This document shows, in pieces, positions 46,843 through 55,924 of a stretch of DNA of 64,000 nucleotides (the stretch's first letter is position 1; the number at the start of each line of letters is the position of its first letter). The DNA lies in the NCBI RefSeq assembly GCF_034344865.1, contig NZ_CP133774.1, positions 2,976,001 to 3,040,000 of the forward strand, read 5' to 3'. The stretch comes from Pseudomonas sp. 10S4. GTDB lineage: Bacteria; Pseudomonadota; Gammaproteobacteria; Pseudomonadales; Pseudomonadaceae. Under the pieces are notes generated by a model, which saw nothing but the letters and a program-made list of their open reading frames with translations, had not been told where the DNA came from and made no database searches. A program made the position numbers and the translations under genes.

Positions 46843-48345
46843 AGGGATTCCTCGCCGTCTTCTTCTTGCAGGGCATGCAAATCCAGCTTGTTCTGGCTCG
46901 AGGCACCGCGAACGGCCTGTTCTTGTTTCAACAGGCGTTGGGCCTCGGCGAGCTGGGCAGGCGGCAGTTGGGCTTCTAATGTTGTCGCGAGCTCATTGGC
47001 TTGCGGGGTGTCCTGAGCCTTGGCCAACTGGCTGAAGACGTAAGCGTTGAGCGGGTTGGGCTTGGTGCCCTTGCCTTGGGAAAACAGTTGGGCGATGGCG
47101 AAGTCGGCGCTGTTCTGGCCGTTGCGCGCAGCGGTCAGCAGGTGGTCCAGGGCTTTCTGCGAATAGACTTTGCCCAGGTAACCACGGCGGTAAATCTGGC
47201 CGAGGTAGTAATCGGCGGCGACTTCGCGGCCGACGGCTTTCTGGAAATGTTCTTCGGCGACCTTGGCGTCCGCCGGCACCCATTTGCCTTCGTAGTAGAG
47301 CTTGCCCAGCAATAGTTCGGCGCGGGGTTGATCCGCCGCGCGACCGTTGTCCAGGTACTTCATCATCGTGTCGATGTCACCGAGTTCCGGGAAGTCGTAG
47401 AGCAACTGCGCCAGGCTGACCCAGGACGCGGGGTAGCCAGGCGCGATGCCTTCGAGCAGCGACTGCGCGGTTTTCTCGTCGGTCTTGCCGAGGGTCGCAT
47501 CGCCCAGTACGCGGGCCACGCTGTCCACTCGCTGAGCGGAAACCGTGCCACGCGCATGAGCGGCTTGCATCTGCTTGATCAGCTCGGCTTGTTTCTCTGG
47601 CTCGGCTTTTTCTGATAAACCGTGGCCAGTTCGACGTAGCAGACATCGGTGGTGTTCAACGCGGCTTTGCAGATGGATTCGACTTCATCCAGGTGCTGGT
47701 CGTAAGTGCCTTGGGTGCGATAGAGCAGCACCTGGGCCAGGCCCGCTTCCGGTTTGCCTTCGGCGCGCCACTTGCTGATTTGCTGCTGGGCGTTGATGTT
47801 CGGGAAACTGTGGGGATATTGCAGGTACAACATCGCCAGCGGGATCAGGGTGTTGCCTTCGCCATTGGCCGAGGCTTTTTCAACAGGCCTTCGGCTTCGT
47901 GCTGTTCGGCTTCGGTCGAGCCGGGCTTGGCCACCAGCAGACGACCCAGGCGAGCCTGGGCGCGGGGCGAGGTGTCGGCCGCGGCACGGTACGTCGCCTC
48001 GGCCAGTTTCATTTGGGCCGGGTCACGGCTGTCGACCTGAATATCCGCTAGCCCGACCTGGGCTTCGGTGTAACCCATGGCCGCCAGTTGCTGGTAATTC
48101 TGCTGCGCCAGCGCGGTGTCGCCGCGCTTGAGGGCTTCGTTGGCCAGACGCTGGTCGGGCAGGCCGGCGCAACCGGCCAGACTCACGGCCAATGCCACGG
48201 CACACAGAGAGCCCATGTGGGAGCGGGCTTGCTCGCGAAGCAGGCGCTGCGGTGTATCAGACAAACCGAGTTGACCCTTTCGCGAGCAAGCCCGCTCCCA
48301 CAGGGACTGCGGTGTGTTCAGGATTTTTTGGATGGTCACAGGCAT
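46839..48345 (-). pseudogene. algK: AlgK alginate-secretion lipoprotein, two frameshifts and an internal REPIN
   Basis: Three consecutive frames together encode a full AlgK (TPR/Sel1 lipoprotein, about 470 residues plus an insert), the outer-membrane partner that places AlgE. The lipobox VSLAGC carries Cys59. Repeats include VPADAKVAEEHFQKAVGREVAADYYLGQIYRRGYLGKVY. Frames break at A5 runs 47876-47880 and 47607-47611 (T5 on plus); adding one A to each restores the family sequence. Residues about 14-43, between the start and the hydrophobic signal core, are encoded by a REPIN. The start may instead be the GTG at 48339, which has better spacing from GAGG. Confidence 0.88.
48216..48305. repeat. 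REPIN inside the algK signal-peptide region
   Basis: An inverted REP pair (GTGGGAGCGGGCTTGCTCGCGAA and its complement) of about 90 bases lies fully within the algK reading frame. It adds about 30 codons (LWERACSRK ... LREQARSH) without a stop. Confidence 0.88.
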
Positions 48346-48354
48346 GTCCTCGAC

Positions 48355-49527
48355 TTAAAGACCGGCGGCCATGGCTTTGTCGATCAGCCAGTTCAGGTTC
48401 GGGCCACGATCGCTGTTCACTTCCACCGGGCGACCGGCGAGGGTGGTGTCCAGCGGCTCGTCAGGCTTGATCTGTACGCGGATGTCGGAGGACAGGTCGG
48501 CGCTTTTCAGGCTGGTGCTGCTGACGATTTTGCCAGTGCGGGTTTTGTCTTCGCCGGCGATTTCGAAGGTCACTGGCGCACCTGGACGCACGTCGGCGAA
48601 CTGGCGATAGGTGAAGCGCGCATCGATGTTGGCTTCGCTGTTGCGCGGCACCAGGTTGAAGATCACGTCGCCCTTGCTGGCGTACTGACCGTTGGCGACC
48701 AGTTGCTGGGCGACGGTGCAATCGCACGGCGACGTCAGGGTGCCGGTCATTTGCTTGCCGAACAGTTCTTCAACCTTGGCCGGTTGCAACTGCTCTTCGT
48801 CCAGATGGCCCTTGAGGACATCGAGCATGCTGGTGCTGAAGGTCGCCAGTGGGGCGCCTTTGGCGGCGACGCCGTCAGCTTTGATCAGGCTTTGCACAGT
48901 GCCGTCGCGCGGCATGGTGATGTTCATGCCCGGTACGCTGACGATGCCGGCCTGGGCGTGGCTGACGAAGTACATGCCGTACACCGACTTGAAGATAAAA
49001 CCGAACGCCGCGAGACCCACGAGGAAGATCGCGAAGCTGAAGGTCACCGCACGCAGACGCCCGAACGGGGTCATGCCGTGGCCGCCATCCTTGACCTTGC
49101 GCGCCTTGGTGAAGTTGTCGCGCTGCAGCGTTGCCAGCACTTCACCCATGCTGACGATGTCGCCGGCCAGGTGAGAGGTGATCAGGTGGCGCAGGGTCGA
49201 GATGTCCTGGGTTTCCAGGTTCTGGAACTGGCAACCGGCACGGCCGGTCTGGCGATCGTAGGAGCGGATCTGCAACTCCACGTCCATCGCCAGGCCCAGG
49301 TTATCGATGACGAACTGCAAGCGAGCCTTGTGCACTTCACCGACGGTCAGGGCTTTCTGGGTGCCGGCGTTAAAGCACAGGCCGCCAGCGGAAAGGTCTT
49401 CGACCCGCGCTTCGAGCGGTGCACCGGTGGTCCCGAAAAAGCGCAGCTTGGCCGGGATTTTCACGCGGGCGTGTTGGCGCTGGGCTTCGGATTCATGCAC
49501 TACGTTGGTGTTCACGGCGGTATTCAT
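48355..49527 (-). CDS. alg44: Alginate polymerase co-factor Alg44 (c-di-GMP receptor)
   Basis: A 390-residue inner-membrane protein. The N-terminal cytoplasmic PilZ domain (about residues 16-120) has the c-di-GMP-binding QRQHARVKIP arginines and the VEDLSAGG motif. A single membrane span lies at about 161-185, and the periplasmic part resembles an HlyD adaptor (ITMPRDGTVQSLIKADGVAAKGAPLATF). With Alg8 it forms the c-di-GMP-activated polymerase. The stop lies nine bases before the algK start. Confidence 0.96.
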   Translation of the reverse strand: MNTAVNTNVVHESEAQRQHARVKIPAKLRFFGTTGAPLEARVEDLSAGGLCFNAGTQKALTVGEVHKARLQFVIDNLGLAMDVELQIRSYDRQTGRAGCQFQNLETQDISTLRHLITSHLAGDIVSMGEVLATLQRDNFTKARKVKDGGHGMTPFGRLRAVTFSFAIFLVGLAAFGFIFKSVYGMYFVSHAQAGIVSVPGMNITMPRDGTVQSLIKADGVAAKGAPLATFSTSMLDVLKGHLDEEQLQPAKVEELFGKQMTGTLTSPCDCTVAQQLVANGQYASKGDVIFNLVPRNSEANIDARFTYRQFADVRPGAPVTFEIAGEDKTRTGKIVSSTSLKSADLSSDIRVQIKPDEPLDTTLAGRPVEVNSDRGPNLNWLIDKAMAAGL

Positions 49528-49563
49528 ATGGGCTATTTCCTGGCTAATTCAATAAGGGGGCGG

Positions 49564-51054
49564 TCAGACCATCATCAGCAGCACGGCGACAAAAATGCTG
49601 CCGGCGGAGAAGGTCATGGTCCGAGACGACCAGGTGTTGAACCAACGTTGAAAGCTGGCGAGATCACGGGTCAATTTGGTGTCCTGGCGAGTCCAGGATT
49701 GTTGGTCGAGGCGGAAGAACACGTAGATCTTCACCAGCGCGCCGACGATCTGGTTGTAATAGAGAATGATCGGGTAGGCCGGGCCGATCCGGTGACCGGA
49801 GCACGACAGCAGCAGGGTCAGGATCAGGCGGGTGATACCAATCCACAGCAGGTAAGCGAGGATGAACGCGCCGCGCGACTTGAAGCTGGCGATGATCGCC
49901 ACGGTCAGTCCCAGCAAGGACGTCCACATCGATACGCGTTGGTCAAACAGCACCACCGAAGTGAACAGACCGAGGCGTTTCATCCCCAGGCCCAGGGCGC
50001 GGGAGTTCTGGCGCAGGTTGTTGCCGTACCAGCGGAACATCAGTTTGCGGCTGGCCTTGATGAAGCTTTTTTCCGGCGGGTGTTCCACGGTGTGGATCGC
50101 GGCGTCCGGTACGTAGAAAGTGTCGTAGCCCAGGCGCATCAGGCTGAACCAGCTCGACTTGTCATCACCGGTCAGGAACTTGAAGCGGCCCAGGCGCCAG
50201 TGTTGCAGCGAGTCGCTTTCCACGTCGGCGATAAAGTCCGGGTCGGTGACCACGGTGGCGCGGAATACCGACATCCGGCCGGTCATGGTCAGGACGCGCT
50301 TGGACAGGGCCATCGAGCACATGTTGATGTGGCGCTGGGCGAACCGCAGTTTGTGCCATTCAGCCATGACGTAGCCGCCGCGCACTTCGCAGAACTCGTT
50401 GGTGGTCAGGCCGCCGACATTGCCGAACAGCTGGAACCACGGCACGGTCTTGAGCACGACGCCTGGGGCGAGCACGGTGTCGCCATCGATCACTGCAACC
50501 ACTGCGCGGTCGTCCGGCAGGTGGCGGGAGATGGCGCGGAAACCGTAGGCCAGGCCATCGCGCTTGCCGGTGCCGGGAATACGCACGAAGTCGAGCTTGA
50601 CCCGATCCGGCGGGTTCATCCGGGCCCAAAGACTTTTCACCAGCAACTCATCGGACATTTCGACGATTGAGCAGACCATGGTGGCGGGCAGGCCGCAGTC
50701 GATCGCTTCGCGAATCACCGAGCTGTAGACCTGGGCGGTGGTCAGTGCATCGATACGAAAACTGGTGACCATCAGGTACACATGGGACGGGTCTGCCGCT
50801 TTACCCAGCTTGCGCACTTTGCGCCGCAGGTGCGGGTAGACGATGTACAGAAAAATCATGCCGCGCACAAAATGCGTGGCACCCATCGAGTAACGCCAGA
50901 TCCCGATGAAACCAATCAGGAAGATGAAGTCCTTCGACTCGGAGTCGAACGTGGACGCAGGCAACGCCATGGCGATGCCCATCAATAAACTTAGGTAAAA
51001 CAGCCAACCGGCGGCCTGAAGTAGGCCGTGCTTTAGCCTGTGCATAATCTGCAT
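49564..51054 (-). CDS. alg8: Alginate polymerase catalytic subunit Alg8
   Basis: A 496-residue GT2 glycosyltransferase that polymerises GDP-mannuronate across the inner membrane. Membrane spans lie at both ends (about residues 13-32, 42-72 and 385-495). The catalytic loop has VIDGDTVL (Asp190, Asp192), and downstream QHWRLGRF and KLMFRWYG fit the acceptor and UDP/GDP-sugar gating regions. The start may be 51054 or the ATG three codons later (MHRLKHG). Confidence 0.96.
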   Translation of the reverse strand: MQIMHRLKHGLLQAAGWLFYLSLLMGIAMALPASTFDSESKDFIFLIGFIGIWRYSMGATHFVRGMIFLYIVYPHLRRKVRKLGKAADPSHVYLMVTSFRIDALTTAQVYSSVIREAIDCGLPATMVCSIVEMSDELLVKSLWARMNPPDRVKLDFVRIPGTGKRDGLAYGFRAISRHLPDDRAVVAVIDGDTVLAPGVVLKTVPWFQLFGNVGGLTTNEFCEVRGGYVMAEWHKLRFAQRHINMCSMALSKRVLTMTGRMSVFRATVVTDPDFIADVESDSLQHWRLGRFKFLTGDDKSSWFSLMRLGYDTFYVPDAAIHTVEHPPEKSFIKASRKLMFRWYGNNLRQNSRALGLGMKRLGLFTSVVLFDQRVSMWTSLLGLTVAIIASFKSRGAFILAYLLWIGITRLILTLLLSCSGHRIGPAYPIILYYNQIVGALVKIYVFFRLDQQSWTRQDTKLTRDLASFQRWFNTWSSRTMTFSAGSIFVAVLLMMV

Positions 51055-51134
51055 CCGTCTCTATCTCGGGCGAGCCTGTTGGGTGGCCCGATGGGGTTAA
51101 GGCAGGCGAAAAAGCCAGATCAGTTCCCTCGGAC

Positions 51135-51218
51135 CTGTAGGCGCGAGGCTTGCCCGCGAAGGCGGCGAACCTGACACATCACGTCGTCTGGTTCGCCGGC
51201 AAGCCTGGCTCCTACAAA
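51135..51218. repeat. Inverted repeat between algD and alg8
   Basis: Imperfect arms TGTAGGCGCGAGGCTTGCC and GGCAAGCCTGGCTCCTACA, diverged relatives of the repeat at 4671-4732. It lies just after the algD stop and could set a polarity step between algD and the rest of the operon. Confidence 0.75.
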
Positions 51219-51228
51219 GGGCGGTTTG

Positions 51229-52545
51229 TTACCAGCAGATGCCTTCGGTGCGATCGGTGACGCTGGTGGCTTGAGACATGAAACCGACCAGGTCGACCAC
51301 TTGCTTGCCGTGTGGAGCCTTTTCCGCCAGGGCGCGGAATTTCTCGTCACGGTTGCCGAGGATGATCACGTCGGAGTTGCTGATCACTTCGTCGAAGTCG
51401 GAATTGAGCAGGGACGAGACGTGCGGGATCTTCGACTCGATGTAGTCCTTGTTCGCGCCGTGGACACGGGCGTATTCGACGTTGCTGTCGTAGATGCTCA
51501 GGTCGTAACCCTTGCCGATCAGCATTTCCGCCAGATCCACCAATGGGCTTTCGCGCAGGTCATCGGTGCCGGCCTTGAAGCTCAGGCCCAGCAGGGCGAC
51601 TTTGCGTTTGTCGTGGCTGGAAACGATGTCGAAGGCGTTCTGCACTTGCGACACGTTGCTGCGCATCAGCGAATTGAGCAGCGGCGCGTCAACGTCCAGG
51701 GAACTGGCGCGGAAGGTCAGGGCACGCACGTCTTTGGGCAGGCAAGAGCCGCCGAACGCGAAGCCCGGACGCATGTAGTACTGCGACAGGTTCAGGGTTT
51801 TGTCCTGGCAGACCACTTCCATCACTTCACGACCATCGACGCCGACAGCCTTGGCGATGTTGCCGATCTCGTTGGCGAAGGTCACCTTGGTGGCGTGCCA
51901 CACGTTGCAGGTGTACTTGATCATCTCGGCGACAGCGATGTCCTTGCGGATGATCGGCGCGTCGAGCTCTTCGTACAGGGCTTGCAGCACGTCGCCGCTG
52001 GCGGTGTCGAACTCGCCGATGACGGTCATTGGTGGCAGGTCGTAGTCGGCAATCGCGGTGCTTTCACGCAGGAACTCAGGGTTGACCGCCACACCGAAAT
52101 CGACGCCTGCTTTCTTGCCGGAGCAGTCTTCGAGAATCGGGATCACTACGTTGGCTACGGTGCCTGGCAGTACGGTGCTACGAACCACGATGGTGTGGCG
52201 GGAGGTCTTGTCACGCAGGACAAAACCGATCTCGCGGCACACGGCTTCGATGTAGTTCAGTTCCAGATCACCATTTTTCTTGCTCGGCGTACCAACGCAG
52301 ATCATCGACACGTCGGTGTCGCGAATCGCTTCTGCGAAGTTGGTGGTGCCGCGCAGACGGCCGGTCTCGATACCTTTGGTCAGAAGCTCGCCCAAACCCG
52401 GTTCAACGATCGGCGACTTGCCGGCGTTGATCATATCGATCTTGTCTTTGGCGACATCTACGCCAATGACGTCATGGCCACGTGCAGACAGGCAACCGGC
52501 ACATACTGCACCGACGTAACCCAAACCAAATATGCTGATGCGCAT
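51229..52545 (-). CDS. algD: GDP-mannose 6-dehydrogenase AlgD
   Basis: A 438-residue NAD-dependent four-electron dehydrogenase making GDP-mannuronate, the committed step of alginate synthesis. The N-terminal Rossmann domain has FGLGYVGAVCAGCL, the catalytic Cys is Cys268 (FGGSCLPKD), and the C-terminal domain has LLGLSFKAGTDDLRESP. The ATG at 52545 follows AGAGGT; eight upstream codons in frame are not needed. It is the first gene of the operon, with a long regulatory region upstream. Confidence 0.97.
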   Translation of the reverse strand: MRISIFGLGYVGAVCAGCLSARGHDVIGVDVAKDKIDMINAGKSPIVEPGLGELLTKGIETGRLRGTTNFAEAIRDTDVSMICVGTPSKKNGDLELNYIEAVCREIGFVLRDKTSRHTIVVRSTVLPGTVANVVIPILEDCSGKKAGVDFGVAVNPEFLRESTAIADYDLPPMTVIGEFDTASGDVLQALYEELDAPIIRKDIAVAEMIKYTCNVWHATKVTFANEIGNIAKAVGVDGREVMEVVCQDKTLNLSQYYMRPGFAFGGSCLPKDVRALTFRASSLDVDAPLLNSLMRSNVSQVQNAFDIVSSHDKRKVALLGLSFKAGTDDLRESPLVDLAEMLIGKGYDLSIYDSNVEYARVHGANKDYIESKIPHVSSLLNSDFDEVISNSDVIILGNRDEKFRALAEKAPHGKQVVDLVGFMSQATSVTDRTEGICW

Positions 52546-52638
52546 CGCATTTACCTCTGTAATGATCAAGCCATTAGATGGCAGGAGTTAATGGTGTTCA
52601 GCGGTGATAGTGCACTCGAAAGTGCGGCTTACAGGCGC

Positions 52639-52668
52639 CACAGTGCCGCATGCAGGCATACTAAGTTC
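52639..52668 (-). promoter_or_regulatory. Candidate AlgU (sigma-22) promoter of algD
   Basis: On the minus strand GAACTT (52663-52668) matches the AlgU -35 box exactly. About 17 bases later CACTGT is a weak match to the TCTGA-like -10. It lies about 120 bases before algD. AlgU control of algD is established in P. aeruginosa; this exact site is inference. Confidence 0.5.
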
Positions 52669-53325
52669 TGAGTGACTCGCTCTAATGAATAGAGAGGTGC
52701 ACTCAAAATGTGCGCAACGTGGCCTTATTATTATGGTGTGCCCTGTAATGCCGCCCATCCCCTGTTCAGAAGATGTTCGTGCAAAGGTCTTTCGCACTCG
52801 ATACCTGGCGCTTAGCCAGTGAAATCAAGCGTTTCAATGCTCAAATGAGCATTTTTATTGGGGCGCAGCCTTGGCCTTGTAGGGGATAGTAATGGTGCAT
52901 ATCTCCTGTCCTTTATGTGTTGCCCAAATAAAAGACTCGGCGGCGGAAGTTAATATGACAACTTCGCTACATGAGTCTCGTCTCTGCGTAAGTTATCTCT
53001 TACAAGCTCGGTGAGAATAGTTACCGGTGGTATGAGCTACGCATTTGGACATAGTTCCAGCCCGCCCATCGCGAATTCTGAAATTTCTTGAGATATTGAA
53101 AAAGATGGCACTGCTTTCATATTGATAGCACTTACCATTTGGGCCTTTATATAAAGGGTTATTATCGAATTAGATGGGTAAGTGCCACTATCGATAAAAA
53201 TATTTGGTGCCACTACTGAAAAAAATGGCAATTGTCGAGTGAAATAAAATTTAAGAAAGGGTGTGGTGTTTTTCTGGCGCCAATAAGTCGGCGAAAGGAG
53301 GGGGAATTGTTGGACTATCAGACGG
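52669..53325. promoter_or_regulatory. Long AT-richer region upstream of algD
   Basis: About 650 bases without a credible gene separate the algD promoter from yaaA. Composition is markedly more AT-rich than surroundings, and short GGCA/TGCC motifs recur (around 53106, 53187, 53212 and 53228). Algal promoters in Pseudomonas use far-upstream AlgR, AmrZ and IHF sites, so this is a plausible control region, but I could not assign exact sites. Confidence 0.45.
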
Positions 53326-53351
53326 CGGCGCACGACGAGCGTCGTGCGCCG
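53326..53351 (-). terminator. Perfect 11-bp hairpin after yaaA
   Basis: CGGCGCACGAC-GAGC-GTCGTGCGCCG, ten bases beyond the yaaA stop. No T run follows, so it may act as a 3' stabiliser or a factor-dependent stop rather than a classic terminator. Confidence 0.45.
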
Positions 53352-53361
53352 AATAAGTGCA

Positions 53362-54141
53362 TTACTCCGGCGCGTGATCGCGCAGGAATACCAGGTTGTC
53401 CGGTTTGGACTGTTCGGCGTTGTAGCGATAACCCTGGACATCGAACTGCTTGAGGGCGGCCGGGTCGTTGATGCGCTCTTCGATGACAAAACGGCTCATC
53501 ATTCCGCGGGCCTTCTTGGCGTAGAAGCTGATGATCTTGTACTGGCCGTTTTTCAGGTCCTTGAACTCGGTATTAATGATGCGTGCGTTCAAGGCGCTGC
53601 GTTTGACCGCCGAGAAGTACTCGTTGGACGCCAGATTCAGCAGCACGTCGTCGCCCTGGTCGGCCAGCGCTTCGTTCAACCATTCACTGATCCGTGTGCC
53701 CCAGAAGGCGTATAGGTCCTTGCCACGGGCATTCGCCAGTTTGGTACCCATCTCCAGCCGATAGGGCATCATCAGGTCCAGCGGGCGCAGCAGGCCGTAC
53801 AGGCCGGACAGCATGCGCAAATGTTGCTGGGCGTAATCGAAGTCGGCTTCGCTGAAGGTCTGGGCGTTCAGGCCGGTGTATACGTCGCCCTTGAAGGCCA
53901 GCAGTGCCTGCTTGGCATTTTCCGCGGTGAACGCCGGGGTCCAGCTGCCGAAACGCGCGGCATTGAGGCCGCCGATCTTGTCGGAGACGTGCATCAGCTC
54001 GCTGATCTGCGCTGGTGTGAGATCACGCAGTTGCAGGATCAGTTCCTGGGAGTGGTCCAGGTATTGCGGCTGGGTAAAGCGCTGGGTGGCCGGCGGTGTT
54101 TCGTAATCGAGGGTCTTGGCGGGGGAAATCACCATCAGCAT
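53362..54141 (-). CDS. yaaA: Peroxide stress protein YaaA
   Basis: A 259-residue cytoplasmic protein of the YaaA/DUF328 family, which lowers free iron and oxidative DNA damage during peroxide stress in E. coli. Family hallmarks are [12 protein letters not shown] at the start, [52 protein letters not shown] and the C-terminal [16 protein letters not shown]. The start follows AGGAGA. It reads toward the algD regulatory region and appears to be a single-gene transcript. Confidence 0.93.
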   Translation of the reverse strand: MLMVISPAKTLDYETPPATQRFTQPQYLDHSQELILQLRDLTPAQISELMHVSDKIGGLNAARFGSWTPAFTAENAKQALLAFKGDVYTGLNAQTFSEADFDYAQQHLRMLSGLYGLLRPLDLMMPYRLEMGTKLANARGKDLYAFWGTRISEWLNEALADQGDDVLLNLASNEYFSAVKRSALNARIINTEFKDLKNGQYKIISFYAKKARGMMSRFVIEERINDPAALKQFDVQGYRYNAEQSKPDNLVFLRDHAPE

Positions 54142-54240
54142 GAAGTCGTCTCCTTTAATCGTGGGGGCGATTCTAGGGGTTGTCCGTGTTGACTCCAGCT
54201 ATCAAGTCCATAGGTGATCGGTGGTTTGGCCATAAGGACT

Positions 54241-54376
54241 TTTGTGGCGAGGGAGCTTGCTCCCGCTCGAGCGCGAAGCGGTCGCAAAATCCATGTGCAG
54301 GTTCTATCTGGAAAGATGGGGCTGCAGCCTTTAGGGCCGCTTCGCAGCCCAGCGGGAGCAAGCTCCCTCGCCACAA
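54241..54376. repeat. REP-type inverted pair (GTGGCGAGGGAGCTTGCTC class)
   Basis: Arms GTGGCGAGGGAGCTTGCTCCCGC and GCGGGAGCAAGCTCCCTCGCCAC lie between the divergent yaaA and deacetylase-like genes. Confidence 0.88.
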
Positions 54377-54452
54377 TGAGTTCCGCGCCGCTGCGGGAGT
54401 TGGGTCTGGATCAGCTATAGTGCCGCGCGGGTTTTGTTATGGAGACATCCCA

Positions 54453-55577
54453 TTGCGTATCGTTTTTTTATTCTCGGCCTGGCTATTGAGCTTTGGTGCC
54501 ATGGCGGCGCCGGGCGATGTGGCGACCCTTGATCGCAGCACCTGGCCAGAACAACTCAACAGCCCGACCTTGTTCGACGTCGCGTCACGGGCTGAAATCC
54601 TCATGTTCGCCCGCGTCCTGCTGGCCAGCGAATCCCTGGACGAGGCGGGCCTGGCCCAGCGCCTGGGCCTGCGCACGGTCAATCTGGACTCGGTCAACAG
54701 CCTGCGTGAACGTATGTGGCTGCGTCTGCTGGCCAACTACAACTTCGCTCAGCAGAGCTGTGATCAGGATGCATCGTTCTGTTTCCTGGTCGAGGACATA
54801 CCGACCCTGCGCGAGCAAGCTGCCAAGTTCCAGGTCAGCGATGACAGCTATTACACCAAGTGGGCCGAGCCGAGCCGACTGTTCCATGCCCAGTACCTGG
54901 ACGAGCAATTGCGCAAGGCCGCGCTGTTTCCGCAAACCAGCAGTGAAGTCGATCGTTTTGGCGACTATGAGCGCAACGGCGACGAGATGCATGACCGGTT
55001 GTTTTTGCTGACCTTCGACAGCGCGGCCAACGCCGTCCCGGACAATACGGCCTGGGCGACCGAGTACCTGCGCAAGTCGAACATGAACGGCACCTTCTTC
55101 GTCCTCGGCAAGGACATTCAGGCCCGTTTGGCCGAGCGTTCGGTGTCTGGCCTGCAAGCGCTGTATTCACAGCAATGCATTGGCGTGCAGGGCTGGGAGT
55201 TCCGTTCCCATAGCCATTGGCAAGACTGGCAGGACTCGGTGAAGCGCAGTGTCGAACTGGTGAAAAACAAACTGCCGGAGAATTACGTGCCGCTGTTTCG
55301 TCCGCCCGACGGTCAGCGTCGCTCCGATGCGCAGGGCTTTTTCGAGTCGCAGGGTTTGCAGGTGGCGCTGTGGGACGTCGATCCCCAGGACGGTGCCGGC
55401 AAGCTCAAGGGCAGCCAGAGTGCTCAGCGGTTGCTGACTTTGATGTTGCTGTGGCGCCACGGCGTGATCAATTTCAACGTGAAGCAGGATGCCGTGAAAA
55501 CGTCGATGCCCTGGCTCATCACGCAAACGGCGCAAAGCGGGATCGGTTGGGAAGACTGTCAGGGTGCGTTTCGCTGA
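54453..55577 (+). CDS. Polysaccharide deacetylase-like secreted protein
   Basis: A 374-residue exported protein starting at TTG 54453 (GGAGA seven bases upstream), with a signal peptide cut near GAMAAPGD. The second half resembles a NodB/polysaccharide deacetylase barrel: LLTFDSAANAVPDNTAWATEYLRKSNMNGTFFVLGKDI, then EFRSHSHWQDW, LFRPPDGQRR and VALWDVDPQD. The usual first motif TFDDGP reads TFDSAAN here, so the canonical metal-binding Asp pair is altered, while the HSH-like motif and RPP are kept. Activity is uncertain. The N-terminal 150 residues are helical and unassigned. Confidence 0.75.
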   Translation: MRIVFLFSAWLLSFGAMAAPGDVATLDRSTWPEQLNSPTLFDVASRAEILMFARVLLASESLDEAGLAQRLGLRTVNLDSVNSLRERMWLRLLANYNFAQQSCDQDASFCFLVEDIPTLREQAAKFQVSDDSYYTKWAEPSRLFHAQYLDEQLRKAALFPQTSSEVDRFGDYERNGDEMHDRLFLLTFDSAANAVPDNTAWATEYLRKSNMNGTFFVLGKDIQARLAERSVSGLQALYSQQCIGVQGWEFRSHSHWQDWQDSVKRSVELVKNKLPENYVPLFRPPDGQRRSDAQGFFESQGLQVALWDVDPQDGAGKLKGSQSAQRLLTLMLLWRHGVINFNVKQDAVKTSMPWLITQTAQSGIGWEDCQGAFR

Positions 55578-55924
55578 AAACTGAAAAAGCCCGCAAACAT
55601 TGGGGCAGAGGGCAGGGCGGGGTGATTTTCGAGAAGATTTCGATGCAGGCGGACTTCCGACTTTAACGGCACAATGCCTGCACGCCAAGGGCTATTCGTC
55701 ACTCTGAAAAATAAACTTCAAAAAAACGTCAAAGTGCTTTTTCCTGTCACAGGTTTTGGAGTATTACGAAGACAGACCGCCGAAACCTGCAACACAGGTG
55801 GCGTCTTCCAAGACCCTACTTGTTTGCAGTTCACTTGAGTCCCAACAGGTGAATTCGGTGGCCACTTCGAGGCGCAGCACTGTCACGGTATTGCGTCGAC
55901 TGGCTCCCACAAAGGTGACCGAGT
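55578..55924. other. Intergenic region, no recognisable feature
   Basis: A 347-base gap between the deacetylase-like gene and phoH. I see no convincing terminator, repeat or small gene. It presumably holds the phoH promoter. Confidence 0.5.

Noticed and set aside
48088..50670. 860-residue open frame on the plus strand opposite alg8, alg44 and algK
   Set aside because: It is the antisense shadow of strongly coding GC-rich genes. Its translation is low-complexity and matches no family.
52771..52785. AlgR-like site (TGTTCGTGCAA) upstream of algD
   Set aside because: Only a partial match to the ACCGTTCGTC consensus, too weak to annotate by eye.
53037..53489. 150-residue minus-strand frame across the algD upstream region
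   Set aside because: It has no ribosome-binding site, a composition unlike coding sequence here and overlaps the 3' end of yaaA in another frame.
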